From: Mumia sp. ZJ1417
GTDB taxonomy: Bacteria > Actinomycetota > Actinomycetes > Propionibacteriales > Nocardioidaceae
Direction: 5' to 3'
DNA: 64,000 bases
NCBI RefSeq assembly: GCF_014127285.1
Contig: NZ_CP059901.1
Span: forward strand, 3,844,001-3,908,000
The number at the start of each line of letters is the position of its first letter. Position 1 is the first letter of the stretch. A program made the position numbers and the translations under genes. The notes below the pieces were generated by a model. It did not search any database, was not told the DNA's origin, and was given only the letters and a program-made list of their open reading frames with translations. Positions 33,481 through 40,699 of the stretch are shown here, in pieces.

Positions 33481-33522
33481 AGGGGCCACGCGCATTTCCC
33501 CCGGTGCGCGTGGCCCCTTTTT
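33481..33522 (+). terminator. Rho-independent terminator of pepD
   Basis: The 14-base arm AGGGGCCACGCGCA, a 10-base loop and the complementary arm are followed by TTTTT. It is the only terminator in the window with a clear T-run. Confidence 0.92.
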
Positions 33523-33543
33523 GCGTTCCGTGCGGCCGGGGTG

Positions 33544-35454
33544 TCAGACGAGCAGCTCGGCGACGAGGTCGCGGATGATGCGGTCGCCGTGCTGGGTGAG
33601 GATCGACTCCGCGTGGAACTGGATCCCGCGGAACCCCGGCCCGGCAACGGTGTGCACGTCGCCCGTCTCAGCGTCGGTCTCGACGCTCACGCCCTCGGGC
33701 AGTCCCGACCCAGGAACCCGGGCGACGAACGTGTTGTAGAACCCGACCGTCTCCGTACGACCACGCAGCGGCAGCGCGCTCTGCGTGCCCTGGAAGACGA
33801 TGTCCTTGTACGCGAGGTCGAGCCCGAGCGCGCCGCACAGCACCTGGTGGCCGAGGCACACCGCGAGGAACGGGCGTCCGGCGGCGAGCAGGTCGTCGAC
33901 GGCGCGTCGTACGGTCGCGATCTTGGGGTCGTCGAGCTCGCGTGGATCGCCGGGGCCGGGACCGACGAGGACGAGATCGTAGCCGTCGAACACCTCCGGC
34001 CCCGCGTAGTCCTCGTGCCGCAGCACGTCGGTCGTGATCCCCAGAACGCCGAGGACGTGGCCGAGCATGTTGACGAAGTCGTCCTCGTTGTCGAGGATCA
34101 CTGCCCGCTTGCCGGCGAGCGGGTCGGTCGGTGCCGCGCCCGACTGGTCGGACAGCCAGAACTGGCTGAGGCGCTGGTTGCGCGACCCGAGCGCGATCAG
34201 CACGTCGTCGTCGTGCGCGAACGCGTCGAACCCTTCGGACGGCAGCGGCGCCGCCTCGACGAGCCCGAACGCGCTGAGGACACCGGCCGCTTTCGCGTGC
34301 GTCTCCGCGGTCTCGTAGTCGGGGTCGGAGTCTCGTACGAGCGTCGCCCCCGCCGTGACCTTGAGGTTGCCCTCGAGGTCGACGTCGGCGGTCCGGATGA
34401 GGATCGGCGAGTCCGCCGTGGGGCGCCCCTCGTCGTCGCGCCCGAGCAGCGCCGCAGCCGCCGCGTAGTAGCCACGCCCTTCGGCCTCGTACTTCTTGAT
34501 GAGCTTGCACGCGTTCTCGACCGGGCTGCCGGTGACCGTCGCCGCGAACATCGAGTCGCGCAGCACCTCGCGCACGTCGCGGTGGGTGCGACCGGCGAGC
34601 AGGTACTCGGTGTGGACGAGATGCGTCATCGGCTTGAGGTACGGACCGAGGACCATGCCACCCTCGCTGCAGATGTCGCACATCATCTTGAGCTCCTCGT
34701 CGACGACCATGAAGAGCTCGTAGATCTCCTTCTCGTCGTCGAGGAAGCGCAGCAGCTCGCGCTTGCGGTCGGCCTGCGTCTCGAGCCCGCGCAGCCGGAA
34801 CGTGCCCGAGATCGGGTTCATCCGGACCTGGCCCGCGTCGATGCTCACGTGCCGCTCAGGGCTCGCGCCGATCAGGTAGCGCTCGCCGGTGAAGATCACG
34901 AACGTCCAGTGCGCCCCGCGCTCGCGCTCGAGCAGGCGCCGCAGCACCGTCAGCGCGCCGGTCGGCCCCCACTCGGCGAGACGCGCCCGGTAGTGCCGGC
35001 CGATCACGAGGTTCGCGCCCTCGCCCTGCCCGATCTCGGAGTCGATCACCTCGCGGACCATGCCGGCGTACGTCGCGTCGTCCGTCTCGAACCCGCCCCT
35101 GTCGGCGAGCGCGACCTCACCGTCGGGGAGAGCGGCGAGCAGGTCGTCCAGGGCGACCTCCAGGGACGTCTCGGCGGCGATCACCGAGAGCGGGGTGCCG
35201 TCGTCGTGCGCCTCGAAGCCGCGTTCGCGGACCTGGCGGAACGGGACGAGCACGAGGTTGTCGTACTGGGCGGGCAGCCCGGGCACCGGATCGGGGACGG
35301 GCACGTCCATGAGCGAGTCGACGTCCGTACGGGCTCCGCCGAGCAGGATCACGCGGTCGGAGTCGCGCACGCGGATGATCGCGTACGACGGGAGCGTGAC
35401 GAGGTGCGCGAGCGCTGCGGAGACATCGAGAGCTGCGCCGTCATGAGGTGGCAT
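33544..35454 (-). CDS. trpEG: Fused anthranilate synthase (component I + glutamine amidotransferase)
   Basis: This 636-residue fusion has a chorismate-binding TrpE-like domain at about 1-425 (ISGTFRLRG, VDEELKMMCDIC, MFAATVTGSPVENACKLI, GRGYYAAAAALLGRD, ADSPILIRTADV). A class I glutaminase occupies about 435-636, with nucleophile Cys in FLAVCLGHQVLCGALGL and His in GIQFHAESIL. It makes anthranilate from chorismate and glutamine. The sequence is closer to the PhzE-type than to classical TrpE. The leader peptide with tandem Trp codons upstream argues for a tryptophan role. The start at 35454 has AAAGGA upstream. No other trp gene is in the window. Confidence 0.85.
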   Translation of the reverse strand: MPPHDGAALDVSAALAHLVTLPSYAIIRVRDSDRVILLGGARTDVDSLMDVPVPDPVPGLPAQYDNLVLVPFRQVRERGFEAHDDGTPLSVIAAETSLEVALDDLLAALPDGEVALADRGGFETDDATYAGMVREVIDSEIGQGEGANLVIGRHYRARLAEWGPTGALTVLRRLLERERGAHWTFVIFTGERYLIGASPERHVSIDAGQVRMNPISGTFRLRGLETQADRKRELLRFLDDEKEIYELFMVVDEELKMMCDICSEGGMVLGPYLKPMTHLVHTEYLLAGRTHRDVREVLRDSMFAATVTGSPVENACKLIKKYEAEGRGYYAAAAALLGRDDEGRPTADSPILIRTADVDLEGNLKVTAGATLVRDSDPDYETAETHAKAAGVLSAFGLVEAAPLPSEGFDAFAHDDDVLIALGSRNQRLSQFWLSDQSGAAPTDPLAGKRAVILDNEDDFVNMLGHVLGVLGITTDVLRHEDYAGPEVFDGYDLVLVGPGPGDPRELDDPKIATVRRAVDDLLAAGRPFLAVCLGHQVLCGALGLDLAYKDIVFQGTQSALPLRGRTETVGFYNTFVARVPGSGLPEGVSVETDAETGDVHTVAGPGFRGIQFHAESILTQHGDRIIRDLVAELLV

Positions 35455-35487
35455 CGTCGGTCCTTTGATTCGTCGGCCGACGGGTTG

Positions 35488-35554
35488 CCCAGACGCGGCC
35501 GAGAGGCGGGTCTGGGGGATGAAGCACGAGACGCCACCTAGAGGTGGCGCCACC
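35488..35554 (-). promoter_or_regulatory. Tryptophan attenuator structures between trpL and trpEG
   Basis: Two mutually exclusive dyads overlap the end of the leader gene: GGTGGCGCCACC at 35543-35554, covering the Trp codons, and a 7-bp stem CGCCACC/GGTGGCG at 35532-35549, starting just after them. A later stem CCCAGAC/GTCTGGG occupies 35488-35494 and 35510-35516, before the structural gene. A ribosome stalled at the Trp codons would change which one forms. Whether termination or translation is controlled cannot be told. Confidence 0.65.
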
Positions 35555-35579
35555 AACCGAGCGTGGTGCGTGCGTTCAT
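35538..35579 (-). CDS. trpL: trp leader peptide (attenuator)
   Basis: This 13-codon open frame, MNARTTLGWWRHL, has two adjacent Trp codons near the end and its stop 83 bases before the trpEG start. Such leader peptides control trp genes of actinobacteria by ribosome stalling when charged tRNA-Trp is scarce. It is too short for ordinary gene finders. Confidence 0.82.
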   Translation of the reverse strand: MNARTTLGWWRHL

Positions 35580-35629
35580 GGGCGCGAGCGTAGCGCACGT
35601 GCCGAGCAGAGGACCACGCCGTGAGCGGT

Positions 35630-36220
35630 TCAGCGCTGGACGACGGGTGAACCCGAGGGCAGCGGGAGGCGCAGCGACGTCAGCGGCGCCAGACCGAGCA
35701 GGACGAGCGAGGCGGCGAACGGCATCAGGTCGACCTGCCAGGCGACGGCGAGTGCCCCGGTCACGACGGCCGCCGGACTCCACCACGCCAGCGCGCCGTG
35801 CTCGACAAGCAGGAGCAGCAAGGTCGCAAGACCTGCGACGAGCAGCGTGGCGGCAGCCCCCGAGACCGACCCTGGCAGGTGGGCGGCCGCGGCGCTCTCG
35901 GGCGCAAGGGCCGCGACCGCCACCCACATAGAGCCGACGGCACCGAGGAGCCCGACGGCGACCGCCGCCTCGGTCACCCCGCGGCCGGATCCGGTGATGG
36001 GCGGGACGCTGCGCGCCAGGCCCACGACCAGCACGGCGAGCAGGAGGAAGGCGAACAGGAGCGCGGCGTGACCGAGGTCCCACGCGGGCCCATCGCCGTA
36101 CCCGCCGTCCATCACGTCGACGAGACGAAGGAGGCCGGCGACGAGCACCAGCAGCGGTGCGACGAGCGCCGGGCCCACGACGAGCGGGTGGCGTGGACCG
36201 AGAGGCGCCGCGGGAGTCAT
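35630..36220 (-). CDS. Hypothetical multi-helix membrane protein
   Basis: This 196-residue protein is almost entirely hydrophobic, with about six helices: about 14-33 (VVGPALVAPLLVLVAG), 48-70, 84-106, 118-140, 145-165 and 168-185. Segments between helices are short and there is no recognisable catalytic motif. The start at 36220 is uncertain; an ATG 13 codons upstream is in frame. It lies between the metallophosphoesterase and trpL on the same strand, 77 bases after the former. Confidence 0.5.
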   Translation of the reverse strand: MTPAAPLGPRHPLVVGPALVAPLLVLVAGLLRLVDVMDGGYGDGPAWDLGHAALLFAFLLLAVLVVGLARSVPPITGSGRGVTEAAVAVGLLGAVGSMWVAVAALAPESAAAAHLPGSVSGAAATLLVAGLATLLLLLVEHGALAWWSPAAVVTGALAVAWQVDLMPFAASLVLLGLAPLTSLRLPLPSGSPVVQR

Positions 36221-36297
36221 CTCACCACGGTGCACCGCGGAGGCTGCTGCGCCCATCGGTGACACCACGGAGACGACCCCGAGCGACCCCCGGCACC

Positions 36298-37977
36298 TCA
36301 CTCCTCCGGCGTGGTCGTGGCCGTCGGCGTCGTGGCCGTCGGCTCGGGCGGCGTCGTGGTCGGGATGTCCGCGGGCGACGGCTCCGACGCCAGGTCGAAG
36401 ACGACGTAGTCGGCGACAGCGATCGTGCCGTCGGGGTTGAAGTTGACCGGCTGCAACCCGACCGGACGCCCGTCCCGGTAGGTGATGAGCGTCGTCTGTG
36501 CCTGCCGACGCAGCTTGCTGCCCAGCGCGAACGCGAACGCCGCACCACCGGTGCTCGCGTTCGTGTACGAGACCGTACGACGTCCGTCGGGTGCCGTGGT
36601 CACCGTCGGCCCGCGCTGCACGTGGAGGTGGCCGGACAGGACGAGGTCGACGCACCCGGAGGCCGCGACCTCCTCCCCCGTCGTCGGGCTGTGCACGACG
36701 ACCGTGCTGACGTCGCCGTCGTCGCAGGCGGTCTCCGTGAGCTCCTTGCCCTGCTCGCGGATGGACGTCGAACCCTGCTCCCAGCCTGCCGTCAAGCCGG
36801 AGCTGCGGGGGTCGCTGTAGCCGAGGAAGCGGATGCCTTCGACGTCGGTGGGCTCGCCGTCGAGGACGGTGAAGCCCTCCTTCTTCATCTGCTCGGCGAC
36901 GAAGTCGCCCTCGTCGTGGTTGCCCGCGACAGCGACCGTCGGGATGTCGCGGAACTGGCGTGCGAGCGAGCGGATGCTGAACCCCTCCCACGAGGCACCG
37001 GTCGACGTGTCGTCGCCGGCGTCGATGAGCAGCGACGCATCGACCTCGTCGGCCACGGCCCGGACGACCGAGTCCATGCCGACGTTGTCGTGACGGTCCG
37101 CGACGAGCACTGCGACGATCTCGCCCTCCGCCGGCTGACGCAGCTGCGGGGCGATCTCGGGTACGCGGTCCTTCATCGCACCGTAGAACTTCACCGACGT
37201 GTCGTACGTGGTGATCGCGGACTCGACGATCGCGCGGCTGGCATCGGTGGCGCTGCCCGACGAGATCTCGACGGCGCCGAGGTCGAGGTCGTCAGGGATC
37301 TCGGGGTACACCTCCTCGATCGGCCGCCACCGCTTGTCGGCGACCTCCTCGACGGCCGGCTGCGGCCACGTGAGGAGGACGAGCGCGAGCACGCCCGCGA
37401 GCGCGAACGCGACGAGCGCCCGTACGGGTGAGTGGGGAGCCTGGCGACGACGGAAGGCGCCCCGGACGCGCGCCGCGATCTCGTGGCGGCGCCGCCGGCC
37501 GACGAGCATCCACACGGCCATGAGAATGAGGACGACCGCGAGGCCGGCACCGAGACCACGCAGGGCGGACGCCACCGCGACGTCACGTACGACCGTGCGG
37601 ATCTGCTCGACCTCAGCCTCGGGCTGCGACGCGATCACGGCGTCGCGGGCGACGAGCTCGTCGAGGCTGTCGGCCTCGGTGTCGCCGATGTCGATCGAGA
37701 CGCCGACCCCGAGCGGGGCGTCGATGGGCATCCGGATCTGCGGGAGGACGGATCCGAAGTCGAGCGTCGCGTGGCCGTCGAAGGTCGGGGTCACGACACC
37801 GGAGTGGGCACCGACGAGCACAGTGCGGTGGGCGTTGGTGAACGTCGCCAGAGCGACGACGCTCCCGACCGCGAGCCCGACGGCGACCAGGAGGACGACG
37901 GGGATCCAGCGGCGACGGCGACGGGCGGTGACGGTCGAGGGATCGGCGGGTACGGGAGACTCGTTCGGCACAGACAT
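36298..37977 (-). CDS. Membrane-bound metallophosphoesterase
   Basis: This 559-residue protein has a basic N-terminus, a helix at about 23-45, an extracytoplasmic region of about 85 residues, and two more helices at about 138-158 and 188-205. A calcineurin-like phosphoesterase domain follows (about 255-530) with ADRHDN (DxH), DAGDD (GDxxD-like), GNHDE and SGHLHV, the metal-binding set. The tail is Thr/Pro-rich. With three helices the catalytic domain should lie outside the cytoplasm. Substrate unknown; phosphate esters or cyclic nucleotides are typical. Confidence 0.85.
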   Translation of the reverse strand: MSVPNESPVPADPSTVTARRRRRWIPVVLLVAVGLAVGSVVALATFTNAHRTVLVGAHSGVVTPTFDGHATLDFGSVLPQIRMPIDAPLGVGVSIDIGDTEADSLDELVARDAVIASQPEAEVEQIRTVVRDVAVASALRGLGAGLAVVLILMAVWMLVGRRRRHEIAARVRGAFRRRQAPHSPVRALVAFALAGVLALVLLTWPQPAVEEVADKRWRPIEEVYPEIPDDLDLGAVEISSGSATDASRAIVESAITTYDTSVKFYGAMKDRVPEIAPQLRQPAEGEIVAVLVADRHDNVGMDSVVRAVADEVDASLLIDAGDDTSTGASWEGFSIRSLARQFRDIPTVAVAGNHDEGDFVAEQMKKEGFTVLDGEPTDVEGIRFLGYSDPRSSGLTAGWEQGSTSIREQGKELTETACDDGDVSTVVVHSPTTGEEVAASGCVDLVLSGHLHVQRGPTVTTAPDGRRTVSYTNASTGGAAFAFALGSKLRRQAQTTLITYRDGRPVGLQPVNFNPDGTIAVADYVVFDLASEPSPADIPTTTPPEPTATTPTATTTPEE

Positions 37978-38123
37978 CGCCTTCAGTCTGTCGCATCGGG
38001 CAACGGCGCGTCAGCGACGGGCGTCGCATCTCGGGCACCTGCACAACTTGGACTGGCGCCCAAGATGTGACGCACCTAACATTCCGGGTCAAGTGGAGGG
38101 ACCTGGACGAAGGGCGGGACGCG

Positions 38124-40205
38124 ATGAGAGCGAGCAGCAGACGGAGCAGAGGGCTCCCGAGACGAGGCATTGGTGCGATCGCGGCAGCGGTGGCGCTCAC
38201 GGTCGCGGCGGCGGGTGCGCCGGCCGCCGCGCAAGGCGAGTGGTGGGAGCCGACGAACCCGCCCGCAGTCGAATCCGAGGTCAACGTGACGGGTGCACCG
38301 TTCACCGGCACCGCCCCGAACGGCGACGTCCGCGGGTTCGTCGACGCGCACACCCACATGTTCTCCGACGAGGGCTTCGGCGGGCACGCCGTCTGCGGTG
38401 AGACGTTCGACCCGCGGGGCATCGCGGCCGCACTGCAGGACTGCGACGGCCACGGCGCCTCGCTGCTGGAGAACCTCACGAACTCCGTCAAGGGCGCCGG
38501 GCCGCTCGACAAGCACGACACGACGGGTTGGCCGACGTTCCCCGAGTGGCCGACGTACTCGTCCTTCACGCACCAGCAGATGTACTACAAGTGGGTCGAG
38601 CGGGCGTGGCGCGGCGGCCAGCGGATCATGGTCAACGACCTCGTCTCCAACACCGGTCTCTGCACGATCCTCGGTGTCGTCGCAGGGCCGAACGAAGCAC
38701 CGTGCAACGACATGGACGCGGTGCGGCGCGAGGCGCGCAAGACGTACGCGCTCCAGGACTACATCGACGGCCAGTACGGCGGCGCGGGCAAGGGCTGGTT
38801 CCGTGTCGTCACGACGCCCCAGCAGGCCCGCAGCGTCGTCGAGCAGGGCAAGCTCGCGGTGGTGCTGGGCGTCGAGGTGTCCGAGCCGTTCGGCTGCAAG
38901 CAGGTCCTCGGGGTCGCACAGTGCAACAAGAGCGACATCGACCGTGGCCTCGACGAGCTCAAGGGCCTCGGCGTGAGCAGCATGTTCCTCTGCCACAAGT
39001 TCGACAACGCGCTCTGCGGCGTGCGCTACGACGCCGGCACCACAGGGCTGATCGTCAACGTCGGGCAGTTCCTCACCACCGGCACCTGGTGGAACCCGCA
39101 GCCGTGCAAACCGGGTCAGACGCCCGACAACACGGTCATCGGAGGGGTGATCCCGAAGGAGCTGTCGATCATTCCGGGGTTGCCGGCCGTGCTGCCCGTC
39201 TATCCGACCGGGCCTCACTGCAACCCCCGCGGGCTCTCGGACCTCGGCGAGTATGCGCTCAAGGGCATGATGCAGCGCAACATGATGGTCGAGCTGGACC
39301 ACATGAGTGCCAAGTCGGCCGACCGTGCGTTCGAGCTCATGGAGGCGTCGGGCTACCCCGGTTCCCTCTCGAGCCACAGCTGGCTCGCCGGCACGTCGAC
39401 GGAGCGGCTCTACAAGCTCGGCGGCTTCGCGACGCAGTACGGCCACTCGGTCGGTGAGTACGTCGCCGACTGGCAGGCGACCCGCTCGCTGCGCGCGAAG
39501 TACGGCGTCGGGTACGGCTACGGGACGGACATGAACGGCTTCGGAGGCACACCCGCTCCCCCGGCGAACGACGGCCAGAAGATCACGTACCCGTTCACCT
39601 CCGTCGATGGCGGCGCGGTGCTCGACCGGCAGCGTACGGGTCAGCGGGTGTGGGACTACAACACCGAGGGCGTCTCGCACTACGGCATGGTCCCCGACTG
39701 GATCGAGAGCCTGCGCCGCACGGCCGGGTCGGCGATCACCGACGACCTCATGGCCGGCGCGCAGTCCTACCTCGACACCTGGAACGCCTCGGCGGCCTGG
39801 GCTCCGGGACTCAACCTCGCCCGCGGGGCAGCGGCAAGCGCGAGCTCCACCGAGTGGACGGTGCTCGGTCGCTTGAAGCCGGCCCAGGCGGTCGACGGAT
39901 CGCTGTCGACGCGGTGGGCCAGCCGGTGGGGCCATGACGACGAGTGGTTCCAGGTCGATCTCAACACCGCACGGCAGGTGTCGCGGGTGACGATCGACTG
40001 GGAGGCGGCGTACGCACCTCGCTACCGCGTGGAGGTGTCGACGAACGGGAGCACGTGGCGCACGGCCGCGACCGTGGACGCCTCGAACGGCGGGTCGGAC
40101 ACGGTGACGTTCACGCCGCGGTCGGCGCGGTACGTGCGGGTGCAGGGGGTGAGTCGCGCGACGGACTACGGGATCTCGATCCGAGAGCTCGGCATCTTCA
40201 GCTAG
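38124..40205 (+). CDS. Secreted amidohydrolase/M19 dipeptidase-like protein with C-terminal discoidin (CBM32) domain
   Basis: This 693-residue exported protein has a twin-arginine-like signal peptide (SSRRSRGLPRRGIGAIAAAVAL, cleaved after about 39). The catalytic domain starts RGFVDAHTHMFSDEGFGGHA, a His-x-His metal motif, and continues with AVVLGVEVSEPFGC, NMMVELDHMSAKSADRAFELME, SLSSHSWLAG and GTDMNGFGG (final Asp). This resembles membrane dipeptidase (M19) and TIM-barrel amidohydrolases, with a large insertion. The last 140 residues are an F5/8 type C domain (AVDGSLSTRWASRWGHDDEW, then QVDLNTARQVSRVTIDWEAAY) for binding sugar or cell wall. GAAGGGCGGG precedes the ATG. Confidence 0.8.
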   Translation: MRASSRRSRGLPRRGIGAIAAAVALTVAAAGAPAAAQGEWWEPTNPPAVESEVNVTGAPFTGTAPNGDVRGFVDAHTHMFSDEGFGGHAVCGETFDPRGIAAALQDCDGHGASLLENLTNSVKGAGPLDKHDTTGWPTFPEWPTYSSFTHQQMYYKWVERAWRGGQRIMVNDLVSNTGLCTILGVVAGPNEAPCNDMDAVRREARKTYALQDYIDGQYGGAGKGWFRVVTTPQQARSVVEQGKLAVVLGVEVSEPFGCKQVLGVAQCNKSDIDRGLDELKGLGVSSMFLCHKFDNALCGVRYDAGTTGLIVNVGQFLTTGTWWNPQPCKPGQTPDNTVIGGVIPKELSIIPGLPAVLPVYPTGPHCNPRGLSDLGEYALKGMMQRNMMVELDHMSAKSADRAFELMEASGYPGSLSSHSWLAGTSTERLYKLGGFATQYGHSVGEYVADWQATRSLRAKYGVGYGYGTDMNGFGGTPAPPANDGQKITYPFTSVDGGAVLDRQRTGQRVWDYNTEGVSHYGMVPDWIESLRRTAGSAITDDLMAGAQSYLDTWNASAAWAPGLNLARGAAASASSTEWTVLGRLKPAQAVDGSLSTRWASRWGHDDEWFQVDLNTARQVSRVTIDWEAAYAPRYRVEVSTNGSTWRTAATVDASNGGSDTVTFTPRSARYVRVQGVSRATDYGISIRELGIFS

Positions 40206-40228
40206 TCCGCTCGCGAGGCTCCGGTTTT

Positions 40229-40266
40229 GTGCACCGAGCGACGGGTATCCGCGTCGCTCGGTGCAC
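40229..40266 (+). terminator. Terminator after the dipeptidase-like gene
   Basis: Perfect 15-bp arms, GTGCACCGAGCGACG and its complement, flank an 8-base loop, 24 bases after the stop codon. Confidence 0.85.
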
Positions 40267-40370
40267 GAAAGCGGCGCCTCGTCCGACTCAGCCGTCAACG
40301 GCACGGCGAGGGAGCCTGCGCAATCGGAGCCACCGTCGCACGTCCTCGCGTGAGCCCAGGGGTGTCGCCG

Positions 40371-40690
40371 ATGGCACGCGTCCAGGTGGTCGACGAATCG
40401 ATCTGGGGCAACACCGGGGCCATCGCCAGAGCGATCGGTGAAGGGATTGCCGTACGCCTCGGCAACCGACGCCGTCACGATCGAGGAGGCGTCCGCGCAG
40501 GTCACGCTCGATCCGGACACCGAGCTGCTCGTCGTCGGAGGTCCGACCCACGCGTTCGGGATGTCGAAGGCGGCGACGCGCAGGTCGGCCCAGACCGCGG
40601 CGCGACCTTCGACACGCTCACCGTCTCGGCGGCCAAGAAGGCGCTCAAGCGCCTTGTCCACCGAGCTCGCCGCGTGCGTACCGCAGTGAC
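40371..40690 (+). pseudogene. Decayed flavodoxin-domain gene
   Basis: The first frame encodes VQVVDESIWGNTGAIARAIGEGI, a flavodoxin FMN-loop start (normally ESxxGNT). It then loses coding sense near 40465, while a second frame continues with VTIEEASAQVTLDPDTELLVVGGPTHAFGMSKAATR, the typical central flavodoxin strand. From about 40600 the first frame again shows FDTLTVSAAKKALKRLV. Two frameshifts and missing central sequence in about 320 bases mean no intact product. The domain is normally about 150-170 residues. It ends 10 bases before helD on the other strand. Confidence 0.75.
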
Positions 40691-40699
40691 TCGCGAGCG

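Noticed and set aside
33544-35454. PhzE-like synthase as evidence for a phenazine cluster
   Set aside because: No other phenazine gene is in the window, and the trpL leader indicates tryptophan control.
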